Origin: Procambarus clarkii
Taxonomy: Eukaryota; Arthropoda; Malacostraca; Decapoda; Cambaridae
DNA: 64,000 nucleotides
Direction: 5' to 3'
Assembly: GCF_040958095.1 (NCBI RefSeq)
Contig: NC_091165.1
Coordinates: 32,455,460 to 32,519,459, forward strand
Made by a program: the position numbers and the translations under genes. The notes below the pieces were generated by a model that made no database searches, was not told the DNA's origin, and worked only from the letters and a program-made list of their open reading frames with translations. The stretch's first letter is position 1, and every line of letters begins with the position of its first letter. Below, piece by piece: positions 36,055-45,900 of this stretch.

Positions 36055-36600
36055 ATTGGGCTACGATGCTATAGTCCTCTAGAGACTTAACGAAGCCTAA
36101 AGGGAGTCTAAAGAATTTAATTGGCAGTCCCTTTGTTGTGACTCATCTTAAGCAATATAATCTGTTGAGTTAATAGGTGTTAATTCACTAGATTATGGGA
36201 AACCTAGGGTTGTTGGACAAAATTAATTCATTGTTAGTACGACCAATCATGCTTGGAAGATAATTTGTAATGGATTATCCCAACCCATATGCAAGATTTC
36301 AATTTTGCTCGTGCTAGGTGCTGATCCAAAAACGTTTTCTAAAGTTGCTTAAAGGCAGAAGTGAGAAAAAAGAAGTAGCCCAAACAACACTGCAAGTGGA
36401 AATTTCATTAGGTAAATTACGAGAATCCTAGTTCAGAGAAACTTTGATTAAACGCAGTTGTCTGGTTAAGACTAGTCTAAGGTTTTCTTGGCAAGACCTT
36501 ATGGGCCAGTGGTTATTTAGGACCTTGGTCCTGGTAAATTTTCAGGTATGGAAGTTTCTGGATTACTTCATGGTCCTGCGTGATTTATTGGGTACTAGAA
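36055..36600. other. Unassigned AT-rich DNA
   Basis: Begins with the third copy of the TACAGTGCTATAG-type repeat. The rest has no clear frame. It lies 3' of the protease remnant of the BEL/Pao element, where reverse transcriptase would be expected, but I could not recognise any. Confidence 0.4.
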
Positions 36601-36849
36601 TTTTGTAGCTTAATTTATTTGTTTTACGTAGGGACTGAGTGTGGTCAATTATACCTGTCGAGAATAGTTCTGGGTCTACAGTGGGGTTGGTTGCTGCGAC
36701 TTGCACTGGTTTAGGCTGCTGTCCACTGAGATCCATAAAAACATCTTGGCTAATATTAATTGTACCAGACTCAATCTGGATTTATTTACTCAACTGTTTT
36801 CTCCTTTATGCTGGTTGCCACAGAATTATTTTCAGCTGATGGTTTAGTT

Positions 36850-37345
36850 TCTATTAATATCTATTGTTAGCAGACATAGGCTTGTTCAGGTTTAAAACTT
36901 TACCTGTAAGTAGGTAGCCTCCTGCTGATTTGAGCAAATTCATGCCCCGTTGTTTAACTTGACCAGTAATAAACTGGTATTAGTTGTCTGCTCCTACTAG
37001 TACATTTACATCGGTGAGGCGGTTAGACGTTAACTCGTTGCCAGCCAATTTAACTCCATTTTGCTGTAGGAATCTGGCTGTATTCCCTAGACCCTTAACA
37101 TTTAGGTCAAACGGGATTTGATCTACTACTATGGGCTGAACGGCCCTGACATAGCCACCTAGGCGTACTAGTGGTTGGACTACTGTATTCCTGGGGGTCC
37201 TCTATTTATCATGAACCCTGACAGGTTTAGTTAGACCTATGTTATTGGTTTTAATTTAAGTGCCTCTGCCGCTTTCTGGGTAATAAAGGTTTTCTGGGAC
37301 CCCTTGATCGAATAGGCCACGAATGGCGATCTTGGCCCTTTTATT
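36850..37345 (-). pseudogene. BEL/Pao protease-like region
   Basis: Translation on the minus strand shows PFVAYS followed by GSQKTFITQKAAEALKLKP, the region around the active site of the retropepsin-like domain of BEL/Pao elements. After a frameshift come VRLGGYVRAVQPIVVDQIPF, LTDVNVLVGADN and a C-terminal MNLLKSAGGYLLTGK. The residues just before GSQ do not read as an intact catalytic Asp motif in this frame, and stops interrupt it several times. The fragment is dead. Confidence 0.65.
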
Positions 37346-37824
37346 CTAGACTTGGAGTTGGGCAGTAGGCAATGTTGCATTAACTTGAGATGCTGGTGAT
37401 TGACCGCTGTAAACTTCTCGCAACTTGCAGCACTGTACTTGTGTAAGATTTCTATCTCTTACCTTGGAGTTTGAAAATTTGATTTAATATTTGATATTTG
37501 TACAGTGCAGCATGATGCTGCCGTCTTCAACACCTATTGCAGGTGTTCAGTGGGGTCTCACAGCTGTTAGTATTATGTGGTTTGAGACACCTGGTACATC
37601 TGTGTAACTGTTTAGTCGTCTGACTCGGGTGTCTCTATTAGGGTAACTTGTACAGTTATATACAGAATGGTTTTAATTGCAAAACAAACATAACTCCCAG
37701 ACTACAGCATGGTTAAGGTTCACCGGTTTAGGTGAAACATTGTCTACAGGTTTTGAAGGCTTTGGTGTTTGCATGTATTTATTAGTTTGTTTCTTGAGAG
37801 TACTTGTTGTACTCTTGGGAGTAA

Positions 37825-38151
37825 TTATTGGGCTCTATAGGGAGTACTTATGTTATTCTTAGGTCTCACTGATAAATAAATTTTTGGTCTGTTAATATTA
37901 TATTGATTATTAGTTCCTGTATTACCTAATGACTGTGTCACTTTAAGAGTTTCAATTAAAGAATTTAATGTGGGTACTGTCTCTGTTGATTGAGTATAGG
38001 CATTAGGTGCCTGGTCTGCCTGTCTTTGATTCATGGCAATATACAAACCTGCTAATATATCCTGCATTGTCAGGACGGTATTATTCTGATAAGAATATAA
38101 TTCATTTAGCACCTCGCTAGACAACATTCTTTGGATGACAATTTTAGTCAT
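37825..38151 (-). pseudogene. BEL/Pao gag C-terminal segment
   Basis: An uninterrupted minus-strand frame of about 108 codons (KIVIQRMLSSEVLNELYSYQ; LTMQDILAGLYIAMNQRQ) between the acidic gag segment and the zinc-knuckle region. Its identity as gag is inferred from position and composition rather than from a recognised motif. Confidence 0.5.
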
Positions 38152-38231
38152 TTACTCAGCAGTGGATTGATCCACTTCACTGCTGAAGGATTTTAACAGT
38201 GACTAGTTTTAGACTAAATGTTTGCAAGGAG

Positions 38232-38630
38232 TCAACTGATTGATCTGGTTAAGTCCAATAGCTGGTGCATAAGATTTATGATAGCCTTCTCGTTGTCAGT
38301 ACTTTCTCTAGAGAGCTGGATGGCTTGATTGGTGCTATCATGTTCAGCATTACCTCTAAGAGGCTGATTTGAGTGATTAGGACTATCACTAATTTGGCTT
38401 AAGGCTTCTTGCTTAGCCTCAGCCTCAATTTCAGCTTCAGCTTTTAATACAGCTTCAGCTTTTAATTCAGCTTCAACTTTTAATTCAGCTTCAGCTCCTA
38501 ATTCAGCTTCAGCTGTATCTTCATCTTCTGTTTCAGCTTCACTGTCTGTTACAGTTTCACTTCTTTCTTTGGGTTCATCTGGGAAGCATAATAATTCAGT
38601 AGCCTCATGTACTGAATTCTCAGAATCCAT
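38232..38630 (-). pseudogene. Acidic Ala/Glu-repeat gag segment
   Basis: A minus-strand frame of 132 codons beginning MDSENSVHEATELLCFPDEP. Its centre is an AEAELKAEA-type repeat of about 6 residues (GCTTCAGCTTTTAATTCA-like 18-bp repeats at 38420-38520), flanked by acidic Ser/Glu-rich sequence. In-frame stops separate it from the neighbouring gag segments. It may be a natural low-complexity linker of the gag protein. Confidence 0.5.
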
Positions 38631-38657
38631 GGAATATATGGATGAGCCCTCTGAAAG

Positions 38658-38888
38658 CTATTCAGATTCGGTTAATATATCATTAGGTAAGGTTGTATTT
38701 AATAAAACTGTAGAAAATGATGGTTTAACTACAATTATTGATCCAGTGTAAGGATCTAATTTAATTAGAGGAGTATCCTCATCTTGCTTTAGCTCATTTA
38801 TTTTATCTGATGAGCTGGGTGCTTGCTTTGGTATGAGTATACTATAAAGGTGTTCCAACCCAGCAGGAACATTTTCTGTTGCACGCAT
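38658..38888 (-). pseudogene. Gag-like segment
   Basis: A 76-codon minus-strand frame (RATENVPAGLEHLYSIL; DTPLIKLDPYTGSIIVV) between gag pieces. No recognised domain; assigned to the BEL/Pao element only from its place and direction. Confidence 0.4.
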
Positions 38889-38912
38889 CTTATTATAGTA
38901 ATTTAACCTGGC

Positions 38913-39455
38913 CTAAATTTCGTCTACATAGTTGGCTAGGTCAGATATAAGTTGATATATTTCATCTGGGTCAGTATTACTGACATTGAGTGCACCTGTG
39001 TACATCACAATAATTTCTTGTACATGTTTGAGTTTCTGGTTAGCTATCTTTGCTGAGAATTCCAGCGATATGAGATCAACTGGATACATTTTTTTTTTTT
39101 TTTTTTTTTTTTTGAGATATATACAAGAGTTGTTACATTCTTGTACAGCCACTAGTACGCGTAGCGTTTCGGGCAGGTCCCTGGAATACGATCCCCTGCC
39201 GCGAAGAATCGTTTTTTCATCCAAGTACACATTTTACTGTTGCGTTAAACAGAGGCTACAGTTAAGGAATTGCGCCCAGTAAATCCTCCCCGGCCAGGAT
39301 ACGAACCCATGACATAGCGCTCGCGGAACGCCAGGCGAGTGTCTTACCACTACACCACGGAGACTGTCTATCTAGCTGTCACATATGTTGAGTAGCCTTG
39401 TCAAGTGACTTTGAAGGTCTTTCAAGGTTATTTCTAACTTTCTTGGTGTAGCCAT
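38913..39455 (-). pseudogene. BEL/Pao gag N-terminus split by a SINE
   Basis: The frame starts at the ATG at 39455 (MATPRKLEITLKDLQSHLTR), reaches a stop next to the SINE, and resumes beyond the SINE at about 39085 with DLISLEFSAKIANQKLKHVQ and on to ISDLANYVDEI. The helical, Leu/Lys-rich start resembles gag N-termini of BEL/Pao elements, but this is a weak match. The SINE (39089-39366) lies in the same orientation as the element. Confidence 0.5.
39089..39366 (-). mobile_element. tRNA-derived SINE, copy 2
   Basis: The reverse complement shows the same box A, box B and 3' core (CCCGAAACGCTACGCGTACT) as copy 1 and ends in an A-tract (25 T at 39089-39113 on the plus strand). It splits the gag-like frame of the BEL/Pao remnant. 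No target-site duplication is evident. Confidence 0.9.
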
Positions 39456-40080
39456 GTTGGCTATGAGTTTGAGCTGTATAGAGCTTATATAGCTAATTTT
39501 GACAGCTATGGTACTTGCTCTCATATGTGTGGGGCAGGTACAGTTATTAATAGCCTAATATTTAATTTCTTAGGTTATGTTTAATCCTACCTCGTATAGA
39601 GGTTAGGTTTCCTACCTAACAGGAGCACTTAAGATTTGAGTGATGCTTGGATGCCACTACGGTTGCACCTGGGGTTAGCTTATCGTTATCACCCTCGGTT
39701 GGTATAGTGACACCTAGTAACACTCAAAGGAGTATACAGTAAGAAATACAATAAAATAAATACACAATTTGTGTAAAGATAATAAATTTCACCCTACTTA
39801 GGATCTGCACAACATTAAATAGTAATTAGCCAGTGCTGTCTAACACAGTACTAGTCTGGTATTAATCCTACCTAATAAAGTAACTAATAATAAGTTAGGC
39901 TAGAGTTGTACATAACTTAGTACAATTCCAGTCTAAAAATATCCTATCCAATGTGGATTGGCATAAATACAAAAATTATGTGCAATAATGTTGATATATC
40001 AGTGCTATGTTTTTGGGTTTTGTAGTTTTGATATATACAATATACATTTATAAGAAATACATGTATAAGAAATTTAAATA
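39456..40080. other. AT-rich leader-like region, no gene seen
   Basis: Lies between the gag start (39455) and the SGNH-like fragment (40088). No domain recognised. If the BEL/Pao reading is right this would be its 5' leader; no primer-binding site can be assigned with confidence. Confidence 0.4.
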
Positions 40081-40087
40081 TGTACAG

Positions 40088-40640
40088 TTAATGTTGGCTT
40101 GCTAGCCACAACCTTCTGTGGTGATTAATGGTATTAATTAATTTATCGACCTCATATGCCCTAGACTCTGGTGACAGGTGTACTCCGTCTGGAGCCAAGT
40201 TTTCATGATATAGTCTGACAGTAAAGTGAATGTAGGTAGCGTCCAGCCTCACTCTTTTTCTCAGCCGAAAATTAATATATTTAGTTGCACGTTGATAATA
40301 CTCAGGACTCACTCTCCAACGATTATTACTCCTTGGTTGGAGAAGTTCCACTAATGCGAACACAACGGTGCTATTAATTTCCTTAAAGGAATTGATGATA
40401 TTTCTGAGATGGTTTATGAGTTCATCTGGGTGGTGAGTTGGTTGGATATCATTACCACCGAGATAAATATTTGTTAAATGGTGTGACCAATCTAATGCAG
40501 ATGTTAACACAAGATTGCTGTAAAAATTATGAGCAGTTGACCTAAATATTCTCGCCTCTGTTTGGGATATAGGTCTAAGTATTGTGGGTAGTTGGCTATG
40601 AACCACTAATGCTACTTGTAGAAAGTGGCATTAGTCTAGT
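40088..40640 (-). pseudogene. SGNH-hydrolase-like (GDSL esterase) fragment
   Basis: A minus-strand frame of about 172 codons. Recognisable blocks: NIYLGGNDIQP (the GGND block of SGNH hydrolases), INSTVVFALVELLQPRSNN and LAPDGVHLSPES (the DGVH block with catalytic Asp and His). The first block with the nucleophilic Ser is missing, cut off by a stop at about 40640, and the frame has no ATG at its start, so it is 5'-truncated. SGNH domains of this kind occur in the ORF1 of CR1-type LINEs and in some tyrosine-recombinase retrotransposons. Here it sits in the same direction as the BEL/Pao remnant 0.6 kb downstream; whether it belongs to that element is unknown. Confidence 0.65.
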
Positions 40641-40735
40641 ATATTAACAATGTGAACTAATGGGGTTAGGCTATAATATATGGGTGGCGGTCTGCTGACG
40701 GCCGTAAATAATAATTAATATACAATACAATACAA

Positions 40736-40985
40736 TTTTATTTAGGTAAGGTACATACATACAATAAATAATTACAAGGATTGTTTAACTTATAGGTATA
40801 GCTAGTACATACAATGCCTAAAGCCACTATTACGCAAAGCGTTTCGGGCATGATAAACTTAAATGACAAGCTTAATACTAATTGAGCATAATGAGTAGAA
40901 TGAAAACAAGAAATGAAAACATAGATGAAAAAGCAGCACAAATACAATACACAGCACAAATACAGAATATATATCCTAGTACCTG
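40736..40985 (-). mobile_element. LINE-C 3' end (5'-truncated copy)
   Basis: The reverse complement matches the 3' UTR of the LINE-C copy at 51950-52185: TGTGCTGCTTTTTCA, TTTTCATT, CTCAATTAGTATTAAGCTT, CATGCCCGAAACGCTTTGCG and TACCTTACCTAAATAAA. It ends in a short CAATA-type repeat. No coding part remains. Confidence 0.85.
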
Positions 40986-41640
40986 ATAATACTATCTAAT
41001 TAGGAGTATACTATAATCAGGGTTAGTAATTGATTAGTTGAGTTATAATAGATTATATAGAACCAGTAATTTAATATGATGCACTGGACCATAAAATATA
41101 TATGAATTTATACTGGCATATCCGGGTCTGAAGAACCAAAAAGAATTTGGGCTCTGAGAACCGGTATAGATTTAATATTAATTTTGGTTCTTTGTTGGGT
41201 TTCAGATAAGATCCTAGTTTGAAAGACCAAAACGAATGTGGGGAAATTTAGCTCTACTATATAATAATAATAGTAAATGTTTTGAAGGACCATTCTTTAT
41301 ATTGAAGAATTAGAGAATCAGTGCCTATGGATCTCTTTTTTTAAATGTAAAATGAAATAAAATAAATCTTACTAAATTAACTGTAAATTTATATTAATTC
41401 TAGAGCTATCTCTATACACAATCTTGAATCTTGGGGGGGGGGTAAATCTATATAATATGCATATACATATGGTTAAGAAGGGGATTTGATTCTGCACTCA
41501 TAACTGACGTTAAATTAATCAACATGCTTGACAACAGGGAGTTATTAATTACAGTTACTTTAATACCTGAATGAGTCAGTTATACTTAAAACCAAGGAGA
41601 GCTGGCGACCCTGTACCTACACTACTGTCCTAATCCCCGA
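40986..41640. other. AT-rich spacer with dispersed repeat copy 2
   Basis: No gene seen. Positions 41238-41375 match 34366-34502 (see that entry). A C/G homopolymer lies at about 41434. Confidence 0.5.
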
Positions 41641-41870
41641 GGGAGGACCTTCTCACTTCCAAGTTCAAGTTCAAGTATATTTATTGAGATAAGCAAATAC
41701 ATCTCAAAGGGATAGAGTAGCTTAGGCTATTTCTACCCCCCTGCCAAAGTGAGGTAGACTATCCTCTCACTCCAACTTTCAAGACCCCATGGACCAAATA
41801 ATGAATCTATAATACATAATTTCTTACAACAAACCTAGTTTGTTACAACCCCCCTCCCCCCATAAGTAAT
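41641..41870 (-). mobile_element. Short LINE 3'-tail fragment and dispersed repeat
   Basis: AAGTTCAAGTATATTTATTG followed by GATAGAGTAGCTTAGGCTAT matches the tails at 42398 and 42724. The next 100 bp (CTCCAACTTTCAAGACCCCA; ATTTCTTACAACAAA; CTAGTTTGTTACA) match 50890-50978. So two dispersed repeats are joined here. Confidence 0.7.
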
Positions 41871-42394
41871 TTAATAAACCTTGTTTTTTATATGAAAAAT
41901 GAGGTTTAATATCCAAACCCACAGTTATAATTAATAAATCCATGCCTCTATCACAAGCTACCCTAACTAAATAAATGACAATCATCAGATTGTCCAGCAA
42001 ACATCATAATATAAACATTACTACTTTTAGCAAGTATCCCGACTGTCAGCTGACAGCCAGCAATCATCCAATACCTGGAACCATGCATCCTACACTGACT
42101 GATCTAGCTAAATAAAAATATCCCTAATCTGTCAGCAAAACTAGATAGTAAAATTCCCTGGCTCTTCATTTAGCCAACCCGTGTTCCCATCCACAACATG
42201 AGAAATGAAAAACACAAAGTGAAATCTCAGTCTCACAAGAGAGGAACACTGAACTCGCTCCTAGTTCATCCCGGTGTTCCACTTATCCATTTTATTAAAA
42301 CATTAATGTCCACATGACATTCTCTAAGACTAAGCAATCAAACACAACATATATCATTTATTAATTAATATTACTAATCTAATATCACAGTTCA
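41871..42394. other. AT-rich spacer
   Basis: No coding content recognised. It contains a perfect 14-bp palindrome, CTGTCAGCTGACAG, at 42043-42056. Confidence 0.5.
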
Positions 42395-42735
42395 CCGCTT
42401 CAAGTTCAAGTATGTTTATTGAGACAAGAAAAAAATACACCTCAAAGGGATAGAGTAGCTTAGGCTATTTCTACCCCCCTCTACTTCAAGTCCCTCAAGG
42501 GGCGCACAAATTCAGTGAGTACAGATACACAAATCACAATACAACATTTAACATTGTATATTAATATAGTAAGTGTTACAATCATTGGGGCAAAATTCTT
42601 GTAGTTCCTAAGTATTCTGTCTATCATATCATTATCACACATCCAAACAATTTGAAGTGGTACACTACTTATTTCCTTATTTCTATGGTTATCCATAATT
42701 TGACACTTTAATACATAATGGTCTTCCAAGTTCAA
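42395..42735 (-). mobile_element. 5'-truncated LINE: C-terminus and 3' UTR
   Basis: The minus-strand frame from 42735 reads EDHYVLKCQIMDNHRN and IDRILRNYKNFAP before a stop, which resembles the H..C tail of I-like LINE ORF2 proteins. The 3' UTR holds TTTGTGCGCCCCTTGAGGGA and ends CAATAAACATACTTGAACTT. Only the last few hundred bases of the element are present. Confidence 0.65.
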
Positions 42736-42753
42736 GTAGGTTTATTGAGACAA

Positions 42754-42812
<59 letters not shown>

Positions 42813-42935
42813 AAAGATTAGCTTAGGCTATTTCTACCCCTTCCCATACTTCAAGTCCCTCAAGGGGCGCACAAATTCAGTGAGTACAAATACAAGAATC
42901 CCATGTAACATATCAGGTTAATATAGTACTATCTA
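42724..42935 (-). mobile_element. Second copy of the same LINE tail with internal A53 tract
   Basis: Same tail as 42395-42500 (CCTCAAGGGGCGCACAAATT; GCTTAGGCTATTTCTACCCC), but the short A-run after GAGACAAG has expanded to 53 A on the plus strand (42757-42809). The copy abuts the truncated LINE at 42735 on one side and the LINE-B tail on the other. Confidence 0.75.
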
Positions 42936-42939
42936 AGAG

Positions 42940-45900
42940 TATAATATTTATTTATTTATTTATTTATGCATATACAAGAATGTACATAAGGAATGTGAGG
43001 ATACAAATATGGTAATTACAGTCTTGTAAAGCCACTAGCACGCGCAGCGTTTCGGGCAGGTCCTTAATCTAAGAAAATTTTAAGGAGGTAAATACTTGCA
43101 AAGTTTATAGACAAAAAAATGAAAACAGATTACATGGAATGAAAAAAAAAGATGAGAGAAAATTATAGGTACAGTATATTAAAGCACATTGGTAGCTATG
43201 ATTGATTGCAATGACAGCTTAAAATGGTAGTTGACAACAAATTGGTAGGCACAATACAGCAGAAACAATATAAGATTGATTGCAATGACAGCTTGAATGG
43301 TAGTTGACAAAAATTGGTAGTCACAATACAGCATATGGCTAGCACATAAAAGAAGACAGCAATGAACACAATGATAAGGTTGTTTGATATTACATAAAAA
43401 TTAGGAGATTGGGTAACACTAGGTACAGAGCAAATTTAAAGCTCGGTGTAGGAAACTAAATAGATGAAGTTAGGTACTTTTTGGTTTTGCTTTTAAATAA
43501 GGCAAACGTTTTACAGTTTTTCAATTCACTAGGGAGTGAGTTCCATAGACTAGGTCCCTTAATTTGCATAGAGTGTTTACACAGATTAAGTTTGACCCTG
43601 GGGATATCAAAGAGATATTTATTTCTGGTGTGGTGATAATGGGTCCTATTACATCTGTCCAGGGAGAGTTTCAGAGCATGGTTTGCATTTAAGAACAGGG
43701 TTTTGTAAATGTAGTTGACACAAGAGAATGTGTGGAGGGAGTTAATATTTAGCAAGTTTAGGGATTTAAACAAGGGAGCTGAGTGTTGTCTGAAAGCAGA
43801 GTTAGTTATTATTCTGATAGCAGATTTTTGCTGTGTGATGATGGGCTTAAGGTGGTTTGCAGTGGTAGACCCCCATGCACAGATACCATAATTAAGATAG
43901 GGGTAGATTAGTGCATAATATAGTGAGAGGAGAGCAGAGTTAGGAACATAATATCTGATTTTGGAGAGTATACCAACTGTCTTAGAGACTTTCTTAGTTA
44001 TGTGTTGAATGTGGGTGCTGAAGTTGAGTCTCTTGTCTAGGAATAGGCCAAGAAACTTGCCATCATTTTTATTACTGATGTTAATGTTGTCTATCTGTAG
44101 CTGAATTGCATTTGATGATTTGCTTCCAAATAAGATGTAGTAAGTCTTTTCGATGTTTAATGTTAGTTTGTTCGTTGACATCCATAAGTGGACTTTTTTT
44201 AATTCATTATTCACAACATTATTTAGTGTATGTGGGTTGAGGTTTGAGTAGATAAGGGTAGTATCGTCAGCAAACAATATAGGTTTGAGAATATTAGAGA
44301 CATTAGGCAGATCGTTTATATATATAAGAAATAGAAGAGGTCCTAAGATGCTGCCCTGTGGCACTCCAACGGTAATTGGTAGAGTGGAAGAAGTTGTATC
44401 ATTGATGGTTACATATTGGTGTCTGTCACTAAGATAGGATCGGATGTAGTCAAGGGCAAGGCCTCGGATTCCATAATGCTGGAGTTTAAGTAAGAGGTAG
44501 TTGTGATTAACAGTATCAAAGACTTTTCTTAGGTCAATGAAGAGTCCAATCGGAAACTCATTTTTGTCAAGGGCTGAGTAGATAATGTCAAGGAGACTAA
44601 TGATTGCATCATTGGTGCTCTTTTGGGACCGGAAGCCAAACTGGCAGGGGCTGAGTATGTCGAATTTTACGAGGTAGGAATAGAGCTGTTTGTAAATAAT
44701 TTTTTCAAATATTTTTGATAGAATGGGTAGATTTGATATTGGTCTATAATTGTTTATGTCCGCCGGATTGCCTCCTTTATGGACTGGCGTTACTCTTGCT
44801 TTTTTGAGGATATCAGGGAAGGTGTGATACTCTATAGATTTGTTGAACAGTAGTGCTATGGGTGGGGCAAGGGCATGGGAGGCTCTCTTGTACACAATGG
44901 ACGGAATTTCACTGGTGTTCCCTGCCTTGGTTTTTAGAGAATGTATGATGGACACAACATCTGCCGGGCTGATTGGTGAAAGGAGAAGAGAGTTTGGATA
45001 GCTGCCTGAGAGATATGTGTTAATATGTGTCTGAGTCTGTGGGATTTTACTGGCAAGATTAGCACCAACCGATGAAAAGAAACTGTTAAATTCATTTGCC
45101 ATTTCTAAGTCAGTTGACGGTATACCCCCATCATTGTAGAGTTTTATTTGGTTATGTGAGTGTTGTTTAGTTCCTAGGATACTAGAGATAGTTTTCCAAG
45201 TGCTTTTCATGTTGCCTTTTGCTTCATTGAATCTATTCACATAATATGCAAGTTTTGCCTTTCTTATGATACTGGTAAGCATTGATGAGTACCTTTTAGC
45301 TACTTCCTTTGAAACTAGGCCAATCCTAACTTTCTTTTCATATTCATGTTTCTTGTTGATTGAGTTGAGAATGCCACTTGTGAGCCATGGATTGTTTAAT
45401 CTTTTGTCAGTTACTTGCTTGGTAAGGAGGGGACAATGAATGTTGTAGAGGCTTAGAGTTTTGGAGATGAAGAGGTTAGCTAATGAATTTATATCATGGG
45501 TATTATTGAATTCAGAATCCCAGTTAATATTGTAAAGTGCCTCTGTAAGATTGTCTAAAGCTGATTCACTGTGTAGCCTAAATGAAAGTTTCTTGCTTTT
45601 TGGTGGTGTTATGTCCATGTTCGCTATGAGAAAGGTAGGATAGTGGTCAGTTGTTCTGTCATAGATTATACCAGATACAAGGGGAGCTGTTATGTTTGTC
45701 CATATGTGGTCCAAGGTAGTGGCTGATGTTTGGGTGACTCGGGTAGGTTTGGTGATTGTGGGGATTAGCATACAGGAGTTCATGCTGTTAAGGAAATAGT
45801 TAACTTGAGAGCAATTTTGTTGACCCAGGTCAATATTAAAATCTCCTCCCAGAATGAAGTGGTTTTTGTTGAGATTGTTGTTTATAATAAGATTCCTTAG

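Larger units (their letters stand above)
36600..39455 (-). mobile_element. Decayed BEL/Pao-type LTR retrotransposon (gag to protease)
   Basis: Minus-strand order: gag start (ATG at 39455), SINE insertion (39366-39089), gag segments (39060-37825), a zinc-knuckle region (about 37705-37500) and an aspartic-protease-like region (about 37345-36850). The zinc region has CLFC, NHSVYNC, then after a frameshift RCLK, NSCET, NTCNRC and QHHAAL, the double Cys/His layout of BEL/Pao polyproteins. The protease region has GSQKTFITQKAAEALKLKP and later VNVLVGADN, typical of the same group. Many stops and frameshifts; no reverse transcriptase, integrase or defined LTR is seen. Confidence 0.7.
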
